Shown: piece after piece, positions 21,620-34,960 of the stretch
How positions within the stretch are numbered: the first letter of the stretch is position 1
Layout: each line of letters starts with the position of its first letter
From: Ashinkailepas kermadecensis
Lineage: Eukaryota; Arthropoda; Thecostraca; Neolepadidae
Direction of reading: 5' to 3'
Length of the DNA stretch: 64,000 bases
Assembly (NCBI GenBank): GCA_034440615.1
Contig: JAOTOM010002665.1
Span: 1 to 64,000, forward strand
Made by a program: the position numbers and the translations under genes
The notes under the pieces: model-generated
Told to the model about the DNA's origin: nothing
Seen by the model: only the letters and a program-made list of their open reading frames with translations
Databases searched by the model: none

Positions 21620-23360
21620 CTGAGCTTTGGGCTCCTTCGCTAGGCAGGAGGGTGGTCTAGCTGCAAACGCCGCAAATCGTTTCGAATCGCACGCAATTAC
21701 AGCTCAAAATGTGATACTGCGACCATTGGCCTCTTGCAGGCTGAACGTTTCAAGTGTGAGTTAGAGTTCCCGTGGCTGCAAGACTCCTGGGCTATTAACA
21801 CACCAGGCTTTTTGCACCGTACTCTTTATTTCAACCAAATTCTCATCCAATTTCAGAAGCCTGGACTTCCGGACTTTCGCGCACCTCGTTCTCTTCAATT
21901 CGAAATCCCTTGGTATCTGAATTGATGAGTGTCACGTCGTCTGGACTCCTGGACTCCTGTACCGGCTAGCTGAGATGGACACTCGTCTCAACCTGTGGGT
22001 AAACGTCGGAAGTTATAGTCAACTCCACACAGTTTCCGTTCAGACCGCGTTGATCCGGGACTGGATTTTACCCGTCATCGTCTTGTTCGTGGAGTTCGTG
22101 CACTCAGACATGGATGACGCGGCAGAGTTCCCGTATGTGCACGAGACGTAAACACTGAGCCACTTGCTTCGCGTGCATTACAAACACGCGCACAAACTGA
22201 TGCAATTAATGGTCCCTACATTGATCGAAAGGCTGTTTTGAATGCACCGCAAGAGGCCCAGCGGGCAGCGGCAGATCTGTCACGATCTGCCCTGATCTGC
22301 CAGCGGCAGATCTGTCACGGAGCTGTTTGATGGAAATCGCCACGGCTGTCGTCAGCCGTGGCTGAAGACGAGAGAAGCGCATGCTGGACTGCAGCAGTGT
22401 CATTGCCAGCCGAGCGTGACTTCAGCCAGCAGAACGTCGACAGAGCTGGGTATTCCTGTAGCAGACTGGAGTCGAATACGACTAGTTCGTCGCTTCGCCG
22501 TCAATCCCAGCCTAGCAGAGGGCGGTGTAGTGCCTTACTATATGTCAGGGATATTATTTTTTATCATCTTGCTTGGTAAGCACCGGCTTCATCAGTGGGC
22601 TTTTCGAGGTATGTTCGATTTTTTTTTGGGGGGTTTGGCAAATGGTAGCATGTTTTGCTTCTGCTGTTCGTAACTTACGAACTGTGCGACTGTTCGTCAC
22701 CACACTACGCAGCAAATGTTGCAATGCCATCGTTTACATCACTTTGAGTTTGCAGTTCCCATGGTCATTAGACGCGAATCCAGAATGGGCAAGAAAATGG
22801 ATAGGATTATCACCAAGGTTCAGGTAATTGATGACATTAGCCCATTTCACAACGGCTACCAGCGGGAAGTAGTCGCTATGACATCCCAATTACTGACATG
22901 GCTGAAACAGACGACATCAATTACGTTGATCTAACGACGCGTCAATTACATAAACGACCAAGTTAAACTATACATAAACAAACATGACATGCTTACTTGC
23001 CCAAAGCGACCAGTTTTGGGTCCAGTTTATGTATGCACACTACCTTAAAATATGTATTTAGATTTGCACATGGGGCGTCTTATCGGAAATCTGCAAGTCA
23101 GACCACACGAACCTGACTTCAGAAGCAAACTCAGTGACAGCAGATGTTCGCCGAATTCAGCGGCCTTCAAATGTTAAGTGTTGCGGCCAGACTGCAGCTC
23201 TGATCAACATCGCCAACCAACTTCGAATGCGCTAGGTCACTGTCCCCCGGTGTTAATTGCATCAACCAATGGGCAATTCAATTCTCAAAAATGGCATCGT
23301 TTGTGGTTTGAATGCACCGATTACACCCAAGATATGTCAAGCATGCCAAAAGAAGTTTGC
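21620..23360. other. Upstream of the cystatin-like gene; no gene recognised
   Basis: Short ORFs without motifs. At about 22265-22321 the phrase GGCAGATCTGTCACG is repeated with partial dyad symmetry. Promoter elements of the cystatin-like gene may lie here, but I cannot define them. Confidence 0.4.
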
Positions 23361-23362
23361 CT

Positions 23363-23548
<186 letters not shown>

Positions 23549-23699
23549 GTGTTATGGGTTTGGGAGTGCTGCTGCATGCGATTTATTCCTTGGTACTTGG
23601 CCGCGTATTATATTTAACAATGGTCAATTGGCCGCAATATATTTCCACTCTCTTAATTTCAGGAAATGTGAAACAAAATGTTAGAAGGCTCTGTTAGCC

Positions 23700-25460
23700 C
23701 TCACGGACCCTCTCGAGCTGCCAGGGACAACTCTTGTGGTATCAAGACATTCTACCTCTTAGGCTGAAACCCTCAATATTCTCCACAGCAACCGCCAGCT
23801 AACAAGGGATTTTTGTTTAATCTGTCAGGAGTTAGTTATTTGGGCTTTAGGGCGCATCGACTGCATTGGTCATTTAGCCTCTAGAAGAATCTCTCAGGAG
23901 ACATTCTTCGTCCATTAAGGGCCGCACTCAACTTCAGGACAATCCCAGTCCAATTCTCCCTGAATTAGAGATCCTCTTCATCCCTCAGGGCCCTCTCATG
24001 CTCCAGGGGCCATCACAGCCCTCAGTAGCTCTGTCTGTCTCTCATCTCGGGGGAATTCCGGATCTGAGATGGGTCCTTACTAATTCTCTTCAGCTCTGAG
24101 GGGTTCATCTATCAGGGGTCTTTCAAACCCCATGAACATCCCAGCTCTCTCTCTGGTCCTCAGGAGTCCGGTTTATTCCTCAGCTGTCAGGGGCCCATTC
24201 CAACTGAGACTGCTCCTTCAAGCTAGCATGGGCATTCCAGCTCTCGTGCGGGCCCTCTCTTGTATTCGCAGCCTTTGCCAGGCCTCAGGGTAGACGTCTT
24301 CAGGTCTCAAGGGCTCTTTCTACACAAGCTGTATGATGCATTTTAATTTTTCCTCGGATACATCTCTGATTCTCAGGGCGCTCGCCTGGAAGGTCCCATC
24401 GGACTCGCCAAGGGGGCGAGTGCCGCTTCACCCCTTGGAAACGTCACTGCATTTTAGCAGCCCAGGGCCCCTCCATGAGCTTAGAGGTCATTTACAAGGC
24501 ACCGGGATCCCTCCGCTTAGGCCCGGATCGTCTTCGCAGCTCGCGGTTTCCTTTATCGACCTAACGCCCGCGGTCACCTCTGAGCCATTCTCCATCAGCG
24601 TGAGCCAAAACCGACTCAGTAGCCCTGCACGTCCAGCCCGGATCCCTCCTCCGTCGGCTCAGGGACCCTCTTTCACGGTTCAACCGGAGTCTCCTCTTTC
24701 AACAGCTTGGGCCTCCTCTATCACGCAAGAGTGCGGTTCATCTGTGCGGTTCATTCGCCCTCTTCGTATCGGCGCTGGGCCCTCTCCGACGGTATCGGGT
24801 CCTCTCGCTGCTGAGAGTTCTCTCCATCGGTGTATGGGCCATCCATAGCCTCCTCTGTCAGACCGGAAGCCCTCTTTCAATAACTTCAACAGCCTGGGGC
24901 CTCTCCATCAGGCCAGGGACCCTTGTATGGCTTGGACCCATCCGTTGGCCAAGGGGTCATTTCTGACGGTCCGAGGTCCTCTCCGGCAACTGGTGCCACC
25001 CTCCGTCGTCTCAGGGGCCCTCTTTGACGACACAGAACCATTTCCGGCAAGCTGCAGGCCTCTTTTCAAACTCGTGAGCCCTGTCTTCGACCTGGACCCC
25101 GCGATCAGCCCAGGGTACATTCATATATGCTCGGGGCCCTCTCCGTCAGCCATGGAGCCCTTCCAACGATCCCTCCCTCCGTCTATCAAGAAGCCCTTCA
25201 CGTTAGCCCAGCCAAGGGCCCTTAACATCTTCCCGGGGGTGCACCCCGTTGACTCGGGGTCGACCTAATCGGCCCGGGACCCTTTCCGTCAGCCCGGGGA
25301 CCCTTTCGTCGGTCAAGGGGCCTTTCACGTCGGCCTAGGGAGCCTTGCGGGCCCCCTGCTTCGATGCCTTGAGAGGCCCTTTCAGTTGCCGAAGGCAGTC
25401 GCCTGGGGGGGCCTCCTCCGACACTCGAGAGGCTTCCCCTTCCTCCTAGCTACGCCCCTG
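23700..25460. repeat. Degenerate GGGCCC-phrase repeat field, with a hAT-like right terminus
   Basis: About 1.7 kb built of diverged phrases of roughly 25-35 bp such as GGGCCCTCTCCATCAGCC and CTCAGGGGCCCTCTTTGACG. It stops at CTAGCTACGCCCCTG (ends 25460), whose reverse complement CAGGGGCGTAGCTAGG has the form of a hAT terminus. No matching left end or target duplication was found. Confidence 0.55.
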
Positions 25461-26447
25461 CCTCGGAGTCCGTGAATTTCCACGAGATGTTGCAGGAACA
25501 CTGGGCGGCGACTTTCGCAAGGCTGCTGCGTAGATCATTTGAACGTTTAGCCTAATATGCTTACGAGGGTGGAATGCGGAGTGGGAATGACGGGGGCTTG
25601 GCTGGGTTCCTCGGAAACATAGGCGCCTTGAAATTGAGGTCATTTACTCTTACATGAACTTAAGGAGGATCATTCGTGGATGCTGCCATGGGCGTCGCCA
25701 CCACTGGGATCCCTGGTGTCCGGACCCGACCTGATACTTTTTGTGTGTGGGGACCGCGACCCTACCTGGCAACTAGGACACTAACTAGCAACACTAGGAA
25801 ACTTGTGGAGAATGCGATATCGTCCTGCAGATTTCCAGTTATTGCAACAGGGGACATCTGAATCGGGTGGTTTGACTTGATCGACGGCACCGCCACGGGT
25901 CCACCGGGTGGGTCTCCGTCGCGGTCAATGTCGCCATGGCCCGCGGCGTGCCCGATGCGTGGATCCGTTTCCCTGTCTGACCTGCCCTTAAATATGTATT
26001 ATCTTCGGAATGGTTGTGCGGCTATTGTATGCCAATCTGCTTAGAAAAACAGCAAACATCCGCAATGCTAGTGCTGGAATGATCATCTTCTTTGTACCTT
26101 TGGTTGCCAACTGCTCAATAAAATGTTTTCTCTCTAGCAAAAGCTAGCAATGGCAATAGCCATTGGTAAAGCAGGAATGTCAACCCGCAAAGGTCTAAAA
26201 GTATGAGACCTGGGTAACAGCCCACCATTTTATGATCGCGGAAAAAGTTGATTTGCTTCCACGATCTGGAGGTGAGGTGTGTCGATTGCTTGTGTCTGGA
26301 TTAGATAGAGGCATGGAAGAGTAGCGGTCGAGCTTTCGAGCATCGGAGCAGAAAATTCTGGCCGTAAAAATAAAAGCAAAGCATGTTGGGACTCCAGAAC
26401 CTAAGTTGCCGAAATCCTGGATTTTTTGTCAAGGCGAGAGTGGATGG

Positions 26448-26547
26448 CACGGAGACGGCACATGAGCTAGTCACCGTCTTATTCCTCAAGCTTGAAACAC
26501 GGAGACGGCACAGTAGATAGTCACGGTCTTACCCCTCAAGCTTGAAA
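26448..26547. repeat. 50-bp tandem duplication next to a tRNA-like B box
   Basis: CACGGAGACGGCACA... occurs at 26448 and 26498. Just downstream is GGGGTTCGACCCC (about 26566), a B-box-like sequence, suggesting a degraded tRNA-derived SINE. No cloverleaf can be drawn. The flanks 25460-26447 and 26600-27477 show nothing else. Confidence 0.5.
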
Positions 26548-27477
26548 ATCGTTCCCGCGCCCCTGGGGTTCGACCCCACCTGGAGATTGAAGATGGTGCG
26601 CCGTTGAATGTTTCGTACGTTTGGAAATAATATTCCGGTCGGTTGAGGCTCTGGGTGAGTGTGTGAGAGGCATGCCATTACTAACACGTGTGCATGTTAT
26701 AGTACCTTCGTAAAACTGCATCAGCTACGTCGAAAATAATTGTGATTCAGACATTTATATGGATTCTTCCTTCTTTGAAAGTGTTTCCCGCCTCAAGGAC
26801 GGTGCAATTCGCGGCCAACAGGTGCGTGGTGTATTTTTTCAGCTTCATATACAATTATAGAATTTGTGGAAGCTAACAGCTGCTTGAATATTTATGAGGA
26901 GAGTTATCATCTCTGAATCGTGTTTGATCCATATTCTTGCCAGAAACGGCGCAATGAAGCTTCTGGGAAGATCGTTTTTTCTGAATTGTGAAAAGTTTTT
27001 GACTTCAGCACTAATGAAAGAAACTCAGAGAGTTACCATGAATTTATAGAGGTAAAAAGTTTTTTTCCTGGGTGTGGGAGGACCTGTGAGTCCACTTGTG
27101 TTACCATATGCTTTTCAGCGATGCTCATGCATGCATTCGGTCACTACGAGCGACTTGCGCCACACTGCGAGGTAATCAAACGTTTCCCGAGATCACGTGT
27201 GAAAATCTGTCCATGATATACCGGGCTACATATATCGGGCTAAAATGACCGCGCGAGAATTGGATAAAATGCAGACTTCCATCCGGTGAAACTGCGGCGT
27301 ATTCAACTCACGTGGACTGCCCAATCACAAGAGGTAAGTGGGGAGGGCATGCCGCATGGGCACCGCTGGCAGGAAACGATCTACGCCCTGGTAGCAGGTA
27401 CATGCACCCTGTTGACACGGTACCGGAGCTACACAGGGCGATGTTGCCGCCATCGACGTGTCCCACCGTATTCGTGA

Positions 27478-27815
27478 CCTAGCGGAAGGTGAATCATGAT
27501 GCAGTGCTGCATGCAGCTATCATCGTAAGATTCAATTGTCTGTAGGTGCCCCCGGGGTGTGACCTACCCGGAAGTGACTCATGATGTAGTGCTACATGCA
27601 GCTATCATCGTTAGATCCAATTGTCTGGAGGTGCCCCCGGGGTGTGACCTACCCGGAAGTGACTCATGATGTAGTGCTGCATGCAGCTATCATCGTAAGA
27701 TCCAATTGTCTGGAGGTGCCCCCGGGGTGTGACCTACCCGGAAGTGAGTCATGATGTAGTGCTGCATGCAGCTATTATAGTACGATCCAGTTGTCTGGAG
27801 CCGCACCCCCGGGTG
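27478..27815. repeat. 85-bp tandem repeat, about four copies
   Basis: Units containing GTGACCTACCCGGAAGTGA and ATGTAGTGCTGCATGCAGCT recur every 85 bp, with the phrase GTGCCCCCGGGG at about 27547, 27632 and 27717. The first and last copies are diverged. Confidence 0.9.
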
Positions 27816-29300
27816 CGGCCTTCATGTTTACTGATGCTAAGCACCGGTGCCGCCAATGAGCCTGGCTAGATCCCCATGAGTCATGGCATACATCACGGAA
27901 GGGCCAGGGGCGGAGGAACGACAGGAACGGTCGGGGACGATTTTCAGAGGGACGACATTTTTCCAGAGTGGCGCCACTGACTGAGAAAATATCAAGGCGG
28001 AGGTGTACTCGAGTGCCTTTGGTTGGCGCCTGTTGTACTCAGAGGGGCGGCCATCTCCTGTTAGAGGGAGCGCCGCCGACAAGTGAGGGACGGGTACTAG
28101 ACCTCGCTCCTCTCGCTGACTGCGCCCATAGATAGGATTATGGCTGAGCCTGCTCCATCTTACCCAGAAATACAGCGGACATCGGCAATGGCTGTACCCG
28201 GGGGTGAATACAGTGGGAGGAGGCACAGATGCACGTCCACCCCTCCCCAATTGCGAATGTAGCGCCCGTCAGGAAATGATCGAGTGCAACCCGCACCTCC
28301 TCCTCCGCGCAACGAATTATTCAGTCGAAGGCTCAAATCGAAGAGAAAAAGAAATTCGAGGGAAGTTCGATGGGAACATAGATTCACACCTATGGGAAGT
28401 AGGAGTGCACTTCCTCCACGCTCCAGGATTTTTTTTCAACCGAAGACTCCTCATGGCCGCCCCCCACCCACCATTAACTTTCCGGATCCGGCTCTGGCTA
28501 TGCTGAGCATTGTGCAAGCCATCGCCGGTTCAGTCCTCGGAAGTCCATGGGTGCCACATTCGTTTTAGCTGATGACACAAAAACGAGCGCGAATTTCTGG
28601 GCTACGTTCTCCTTTATCTCCCTTATGACCAGTCCAATTTAACTTTTAGCCATCTATCATCCTGCATTGCTGATAAGTGATGGTTCAAGGTGGACCACCT
28701 ACCAAAGCAATTTCATCGAGCCAACATTGGGTACACATACACCGGCACATCATTTATAAATGCTTGATAATATCAGAGGCCGGGCTTCTGTTTTTGGGTC
28801 AATAGTATTCCCTTGATCGAGTTATTTTGAGTGTATGTCCTTTGCCGACCGTGTGGCAAAATATTGAACTGCGACGTCTATGCGGGAATAAGATAACCCG
28901 CAAATGGTTTGGTTATTATTTCACTCCGGCCTTGTAGCACGACTCTGAAAATCCGGAAGTAGGGGCAGTTCGATATCAGCTCAGAAACCCAAAACTTTCA
29001 GTTTGGTTAACACATATTGAAACAACTGCATGCTATGATTAGATATGGAGTATTTTACCGCATGCTACTTGAGTTCTAGCCCGAATAACATTGTCCTCCT
29101 GTGAACTAGTAGGCCAGATTTTCCAATGGAAATGCATCGGCTGTGTAGCATGCTGACAACCCTAACTTTTTCGAAAAGCAAATTTACTTGCAAAGCACTT
29201 GCGACATAACAACCGATTTGATTGTCCCGCCTCTATAATATCACATTCACCGAGATACACTTCGAAAATGAAACGAGCTCTGACCAGCAATCGTGGAAAA
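27816..29300. other. No recognisable gene
   Basis: One minus-strand ORF of 137 codons (27837-28250) has no motif I recognise. CAGGGGCGGAGGAACG at about 27905 looks like a hAT end, but no partner was found. Confidence 0.4.
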
Positions 29301-29369
29301 GAGCACCATCGTAACCAGCCCAAAAGTCGAAAGGTCTAAGATCAACAGGCGCCAACTGAAGCAGCGACT

Positions 29370-29860
29370 GACGCGGCCAGCGCGCGGCCGATTCCCGGAA
29401 CTCGGCGCCTCCCGCCACTTACCGTACGTCTCGCGGCGAGCTGCGACCGCCGCGCTCGCGCCGTCCCGACTGGCTGCGGGCCGAGCTGGTGCCGGGCCGT
29501 GCGGCAGCAGCGGCAGCCGCCTACCGGCACCGACCGACACAGTCACCTCACCACGCGGTTAACCCCGCCGCCGCCTCCCACACCGCTACACGCCAGGTCA
29601 GTCGGGCCGAGGCCGACACCGCGCCGTCCGCCGCACGAGACGACCTCTCCGCCGACACTGGCGGCCGCCGCTGCCGCTGCCGCCGCCGCCGCCGCCGCCC
29701 CACCGGCGTCGGTGTCGCGCCCGGCGAGCTGACACTGTCCAGGCGGCCGGCACGTGGGTCGTCTGCGACCCGGCGGCGCCCGGCCCAGCTTGTGGTCGAC
29801 GCACGTGGGTGGCGCACGGCGTGGGGCGTGCCGCTCCGGCCGCCGCGTCGTCACCGAGCC
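29370..29860. promoter_or_regulatory. CpG-rich block, possible promoter or first exon
   Basis: Very GC- and CpG-rich sequence set between AT-rich flanks, with long open frames on both strands and no recognised protein. It leads into the GAGCCA array. Promoter function is only inferred from composition. Confidence 0.3.
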
Positions 29861-29876
29861 GGAGCCAGAGCCAGAA

Positions 29877-29919
<43 letters not shown>

Positions 29920-29984
29920 CGGAGCCAGAGCCAGAGCCAGAGCCAGAGCCGGAGCAAGAGTCAGGACCAGAGCCAGAGCCGGAG

Positions 29985-30015
<31 letters not shown>

Positions 30016-30068
30016 CAGAACCAGCGCCAGAGCCAGAGCCAGAGCCAGAGCCGGAGCCAGAGTCAGGA

Positions 30069-30141
<73 letters not shown>

Positions 30142-30412
30142 CAGAGTCAGGACCAGAGCCAGAACCAGAGCCAGAACCAGCGCCAGAGCCAGAGCCAGAG
30201 CCAGAGCCGGAGCCAGAGTCAGGGCCAGAGCCAGAACCAGAGCCAGAGCCAGAGCCAGAGCTAGAGCCAGAGCCAGAGCCAGAGCCAGCGCCAGAGCCAG
30301 AGCCGGAGCCAGAGTCAGGACCAGAGCCAGAACCAGAGCCAGAGCCAGATCCAGCGCCAGCGCCAGCGCCAGAGCCAGAGCCAGAGCCACAACCAGAGCC
30401 AAGCCAGAGCCG
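29860..30412. repeat. Hexanucleotide GAGCCA array, about 550 bp
   Basis: About 90 units of GAGCCA with recurring variants (GAACCA, GCGCCA, GAGCCG, GAGTCAGGACCA). All frames are open because the unit is six bases: PE, SQ and RA dipeptides on the plus strand and AL on the minus strand. There is no evidence that any is translated. Confidence 0.97.
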
Positions 30413-30705
30413 CTGATGCTAGTGCGGTGTATGTCAGCTGGTGTTCACCCCGGGTGTGCATCGCATGACAAGTGCAACACATTGGCGGTGATGCTCAAAG
30501 CGACAGGGCCCACCTACGAACAATCTTCACGCCCACCAGGAAACCCGCACGATAATTTAGGTGATCGCGCATGCGTGATCACCGTGATCTAAAATATGAT
30601 GCATTAATAATCACCTCAACCGGTGGCAGGCTGGCCAAATTCACACACATCACATCGGGTCAGGTCATGTAACCACCCGACCACACACGCGCGCACACAC
30701 ACATA

Positions 30706-30850
30706 CCAGTCGCATCACTACCGACTTAGCACCCGGGCCTACTGGTCATATCACTATCAACCTAGCACCCGGCGCTACCGGTCATATCACTGCCGACCTA
30801 GCACCCGGACCTACCGGTCATATCACGACCGACCCAGCACCCGGCCCACC
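30706..30850. repeat. 36-bp tandem repeat, about four copies
   Basis: Units contain CTAGCACCCGG and TACCGGTCATATCAC. They sit between the hexanucleotide array and a (TG)n tract at about 31046-31095. Confidence 0.8.
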
Positions 30851-31043
30851 GGCAGCGGTAAGCGAGAGCATCGCCTCCACTGATCATCGTCACGCTTCCG
30901 ACCGGGAAATGCGGCAAGTGAGGTGCACGTAACCGGCCGTCTGGGGTCACGTGCAGTGACCCCGGACGTTGCCTCTGACCTACACTCGTCTATCGGTTTC
31001 ATCAGCGTGGCGACCTCCGCACCACAAACCGCCTCGTCTGCAG

Positions 31044-31045
<2 letters not shown>

Positions 31046-31085
<40 letters not shown>

Positions 31086-31095
31086 TGTGTGTGTG
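31046..31095. repeat. (TG)n microsatellite
   Basis: About 24 TG dinucleotides with one G interruption. It explains the poly-His/Thr reading on the minus strand. Confidence 0.97.
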
Positions 31096-31564
31096 AGTTT
31101 TGCCAGCCTGCCACCGTGTGGTGATGTCGGCTGTTTCCGGTAGTGTGTAGATGAATGTGGTGTTGGGTTAGGCCGCACGTCCAACGTCCCGTGCGCCTGC
31201 TGTCGTCTCCAGGGCCGTCTTCCGCCGGCATTTGCCCGCCAATTCTCGTCGACAGCACCGGTTGGGAGTGAACCACATCGCGATGATCTCGCACGTGTGT
31301 GTGTGTGTTGTGACCGCGGTCGAGCCAGCGGTCGGACCGGTGTGTGACACGTGGCCGTGACCGCCGGCAGACCGGTCCGATCGGGCGGACCGATAGCGTG
31401 TCGGCAGCGCCGGTGAACCCCGCCGCCCGACTGCAGGTCACGCGCCCGCCGCCGCTAGACGAGGCCTCGCGCCAAATCGTTGCGGAAATGGCGGGAAGCG
31501 ACGCCGCAGGCGCGGCGAACGCGGGCAATTTCGACGGGAAGGCCGACCGAAGCCCACACTGGGC

Positions 31565-32364
31565 AAGTGGGTTCAGGAGTGTGACGGGTCAGGAGTGTGA
31601 CGGGTCAGGAGTGTGACGGGTCAGGAGTGTGACGGGTCAGGAGTGTGACGGGTCAGGAGTGTGACGGGTCAGGAGTGTGACGGGTCAGGAGTGTGACGGG
31701 TCAGGAGTGTGACGGGTCAGGAGTGTGACGGGTCAGGAGTGTGACGGGTCAGGAGTGTGACGGGTCAGGAGTGTGACGGGTCAGGAGTGTGACGGGTCAG
31801 GAGTGTGACGGGTCAGGAGTGTGACGGGTCAGGAGTGTGACGGGTCAGGAGTGTGACGGGTCAGGAGTGTGACGGGTCAGGAGTGTGACGGGTCAGGAGT
31901 GTGACGGGTCAGGAGTGTGACGGGTCAGGAGTGTGACGGGTCAGGAGTGTGACGGGTCACGCTCCTGGTTGGTTGGCAAGTGGGTCCAGGAGTGTGACGG
32001 GTCACGCTCCTGGTTGGTTGTTGGCTTTCGACACTTCGACCGTTGGTTTGGTGCCAATCTTAGTGGGTTCAGGAGTGTGACGGGTCACGCTCCTGGTTGG
32101 TTGTTGGTTTCGAATGACGTGGTTTGGTCGCCAATCTTGTGGGTTCAGGGTGTGACGGGTCACGCTCCTGGTTGGTTGTTGGCTGAATGACCGTTGGTGG
32201 GTAGTGGGTTCAGGAGTGTGACGGGTCACGCCTGGTTGGTTGTTGGTTTGAACTTCGACGTTGGTATATGGTGATTTGTGGGTCAGGAGTGTGACGGGTC
32301 ACGCTCCTGGTTGGTTGGCAAGTGGGTTCAGGAGTGTGACGGGTCACGCTCCTGGTTGGTTGTT
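31565..32364. repeat. 16-bp minisatellite (GTGACGGGTCAGGAGT) grading into SINE-derived composite units
   Basis: About 24 exact 16-bp units run from 31577 to 31960. From there to 32364 the unit is joined to CACGCTCCTGGTTGGTTGTTGG and to GGCTTT.CGACACTTCGACCGTTG, which is the 3' portion of the adjacent SINE. Confidence 0.9.
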
Positions 32365-32513
32365 GGCTTTACGACACTTCGACCGTTGAGTCATATAGCG
32401 TCGCCAATCTCTCACGTCGATTGGCCGCGGGTGAAGAGTAGCGACAGGTGAGACTCGAACCCACAATCTCTCGATTGTGAGGCGGGCAACTTACCCCTAG
32501 ACTACTCGTCCCC
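32365..32513 (-). mobile_element. tRNA-derived SINE, copy A
   Basis: The minus strand begins GGGGACGAGTAGTCTAGGGG, with an A-box-like TAGTCTAGGGGTAAG. A T-arm GTGGG/TTCGAGT/CTCAC follows, which pairs with one wobble. Next come TACTCTTCACC, CAATCGACGTGAGAGATTGG, CGACGCTATAT and GTGTCGTAAAGCC, all shared with copies B and C. The acceptor stem does not pair, so it is not a functional tRNA. Confidence 0.75.
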
Positions 32514-32882
32514 GGGTCACGCTCCTAACACGAGGTATTCCGGTATCTCGTTGTGTGCTACGCATTTCAAACGTCAATATTTTGACGTTTTCGACAGAGG
32601 CCCAATGCTCAGCGAAGAAATTATTACAGCTGCTTGTGGACCAGGTGCTACCAGTTTGTACTCCGCACAACTCGCGGCAGCGCCTACTTGCCATCCCACA
32701 CACGACGCAGAAGCGCGCGGCTACACCCGCGGCCTCCCCACGCACGACACGGGAGGTGTTCCTGCCACACCGGTGGCCGGCCCACTCTTGACCCTGACCC
32801 GTCATTGTGAGTACATGCTGGGCGCGCTCACTCCATGCAGTCCACTCCGTGAGTCACGACTGCCGCCTTGATCGGCAACGGC

Positions 32883-33005
32883 GAGTCACGACCGCGGGAA
32901 GCGGCTGTCAGCGCGAGGTCAGATCAGCAGTTGCAGTGGGTCACAATCACGACCGCGGGAAGCGGCTGTGAGAGCAAGGTCAGATCAGCAGCTGCAGTGG
33001 GTCAC
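32883..33005. repeat. 65-bp tandem duplication
   Basis: GAGTCACGACCGCGGGAAGC... to GCAGTGGGTCAC is present twice with a few differences. The function is unknown. Confidence 0.85.
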
Positions 33006-33949
33006 GAGCAGAGTGGTCATCGGCACCACACCGGACCGCGGCTGGATGCACCAGTGTGCTGCCATAGTCTGCGTGTGTGGCTGTGGCTGATCCGCACAGC
33101 TAAATGCGCCGCTGGAGGCGGAGATGAGGAAGGATGTCTAAATTCGCTCAGTTAATCGTCAGGATGTCAATATTAAGGAGATAGAGATAGTAGTAGATTA
33201 ACTCTGGATAATTTTTTGTTTGTTTTGTTTTTATTCCAGCTAATGCACCGAGACAATTGCCATTTTGCTTTTAGATCATTTCAGACAAAACCGTATATAG
33301 GGTGGAATATTAAACATTCCACCCCATTTCACACACAAATAATTTACCACCGCTAGGGTGGAAAGAAACATTGCTGAATTTGAATCGAACTTTGGAAACA
33401 ACCCTGTATGTCGATTGCCTGCAAAACGATAATCAACTTAGGCCTACCTGGCCTAGCTGGATCATTCACTTAAGATGACCTCGAAAGGGTGCAAACATTG
33501 AAATACAGGCAGAAAACATATCAGCCCATGTAATAAGAGCATGTCATAAAACTTTGATGCTTTAAAAGGATGACCACTGGCATTTCGGCAATTCGTCCTT
33601 TCTGCGGAGAGAGATGCAGGTACAACTTTTTGAGCTATACCTCCGTGACCTGGTTTGATAGAAACCTGACACTTTGCACATCTATAGACAGCAATGCGCT
33701 CTGTCATAATTATTCGAGAGTTTTGCGCCATGCTCACTCAGCTGAAAATTTGAGCATAATAACAACAGCTTGCTTTTGACCTTGAATTGATCTGGTAGCA
33801 TGGCCTGTCATCACCCAGCTTATCTTGTGTTTGTGTTTTGTCGAGAAGTACCCGCACATCAATGTGCAAAGTTGTTGTGCACCTTTGTAACCCTATTGTT
33901 GGCCGCTGGCCAATTCCGCGATAAATCGAAAATGGCATAACACCCAATG

Positions 33950-34960
33950 TTTTATATTTTGATGTAAATATTTGTGTGGGGTTACCTGATGCGCCAAATC
34001 CAGCTGTGCTATTCTTAGAAAGATCAGGTCAACGGTCAAGGAGTTATAGCCTCGGGCATTTCTGAGATGTCACCAAACAAGTGTGTCTTTTGAGGTCCTT
34101 AATACAATAAAGAGCAATCCAAATTGTGCAAAAGTATATATCGGTGAACTCACAATGACCCACTACATCTTTTTGCTATTTCGAAATTTTCGTTTACGGG
34201 ATATTTGAAATCGTGACATCGTGACCTAAGGTCACGTGACCTACTTTAACTATCGGGACAGTCACAATGCGATTTGAAAATGTGCAGAAATGAAGTTCGA
34301 CATCTTATCTTTCGAAACAAAAAAAAAACTAGGGTTTTGCCCTTAAAAATCTACATATCCGTTCAAAAATAGGCATGCTTTGTTGTTTTTGCGCTAGTTT
34401 ATCGTGGCCTATGTTAATACTTGATTACAACAGTATATTACTAAAATACAAGCCTTTTGATCCTCCTGGCACGTGATGGGATGAGAATGTTAGTCATCTG
34501 ATTTCGAGTGTTGTGTTGCACAATTGTTCTAAACTCGTTGTGAGGTCAAGGGTTAAACGAATTCCCAAAATGTCTCCGAATTGTGGTAGGTGGCCCATTG
34601 CACGATAAATCAACAAGTGAAGGGGCCAAATCACACTCTATATCTCGATGAAAATACTTGTATACGGTTGGTTTGCCTCTATCAGCTGTGCAATTTTGGG
34701 AAAGATCGGAGCAACGGTTAAGGAGTTATAGCATCGGCACATTTTTTAGAGGTCGCCTAAGTCTTTGGAGACTTGGAACTCAATGAAGAGTAACACGAAT
34801 TGCACGAAGCTATGTATTGCTGAACTCGTCATGATCCACTGCATCTTGTGTCAATTTCGAAATTTTGTTCACGCGTTTTTTAAATCGTGAGCTTGTGACC
34901 TCAGATAATGTGGCCTAGTTTGACCTTCGAGACAGTCACAATGCTATTTTGGAAATTCAG
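33950..34960. repeat. Diverged direct duplication, about 0.35 kb units about 0.65 kb apart
   Basis: The block at about 33960-34290 ('gatgtaaatatttgtgtgg', 'ggtcaaggagttatagc', 'gggacagtcacaatgc') recurs at about 34650-34945 in the same order with many changes. The non-coding, AT-rich content resembles that of non-autonomous elements. The sequence from 33010 to 33950 shows nothing recognisable. Confidence 0.65.

Noticed and set aside
25425..25460. Complete hAT element ending at CAGGGGCGTAGC-type terminus
   Set aside because: No matching left end or 8-bp duplication could be found, so only a terminus is noted.
27837..28250. 137-codon minus-strand ORF as a gene
   Set aside because: No recognisable motif, no splice context and no start or promoter evidence.
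29754..30416. Long PE/SQ/RA/AL dipeptide ORFs
   Set aside because: They are the six frames of a GAGCCA hexanucleotide array; no splice signal or non-repeat coding flank supports translation.
32435..32513. Functional tRNA gene on the minus strand
   Set aside because: A and B boxes and a T-arm are present, but the acceptor stem does not pair and the sequence continues into a SINE core shared by other copies.
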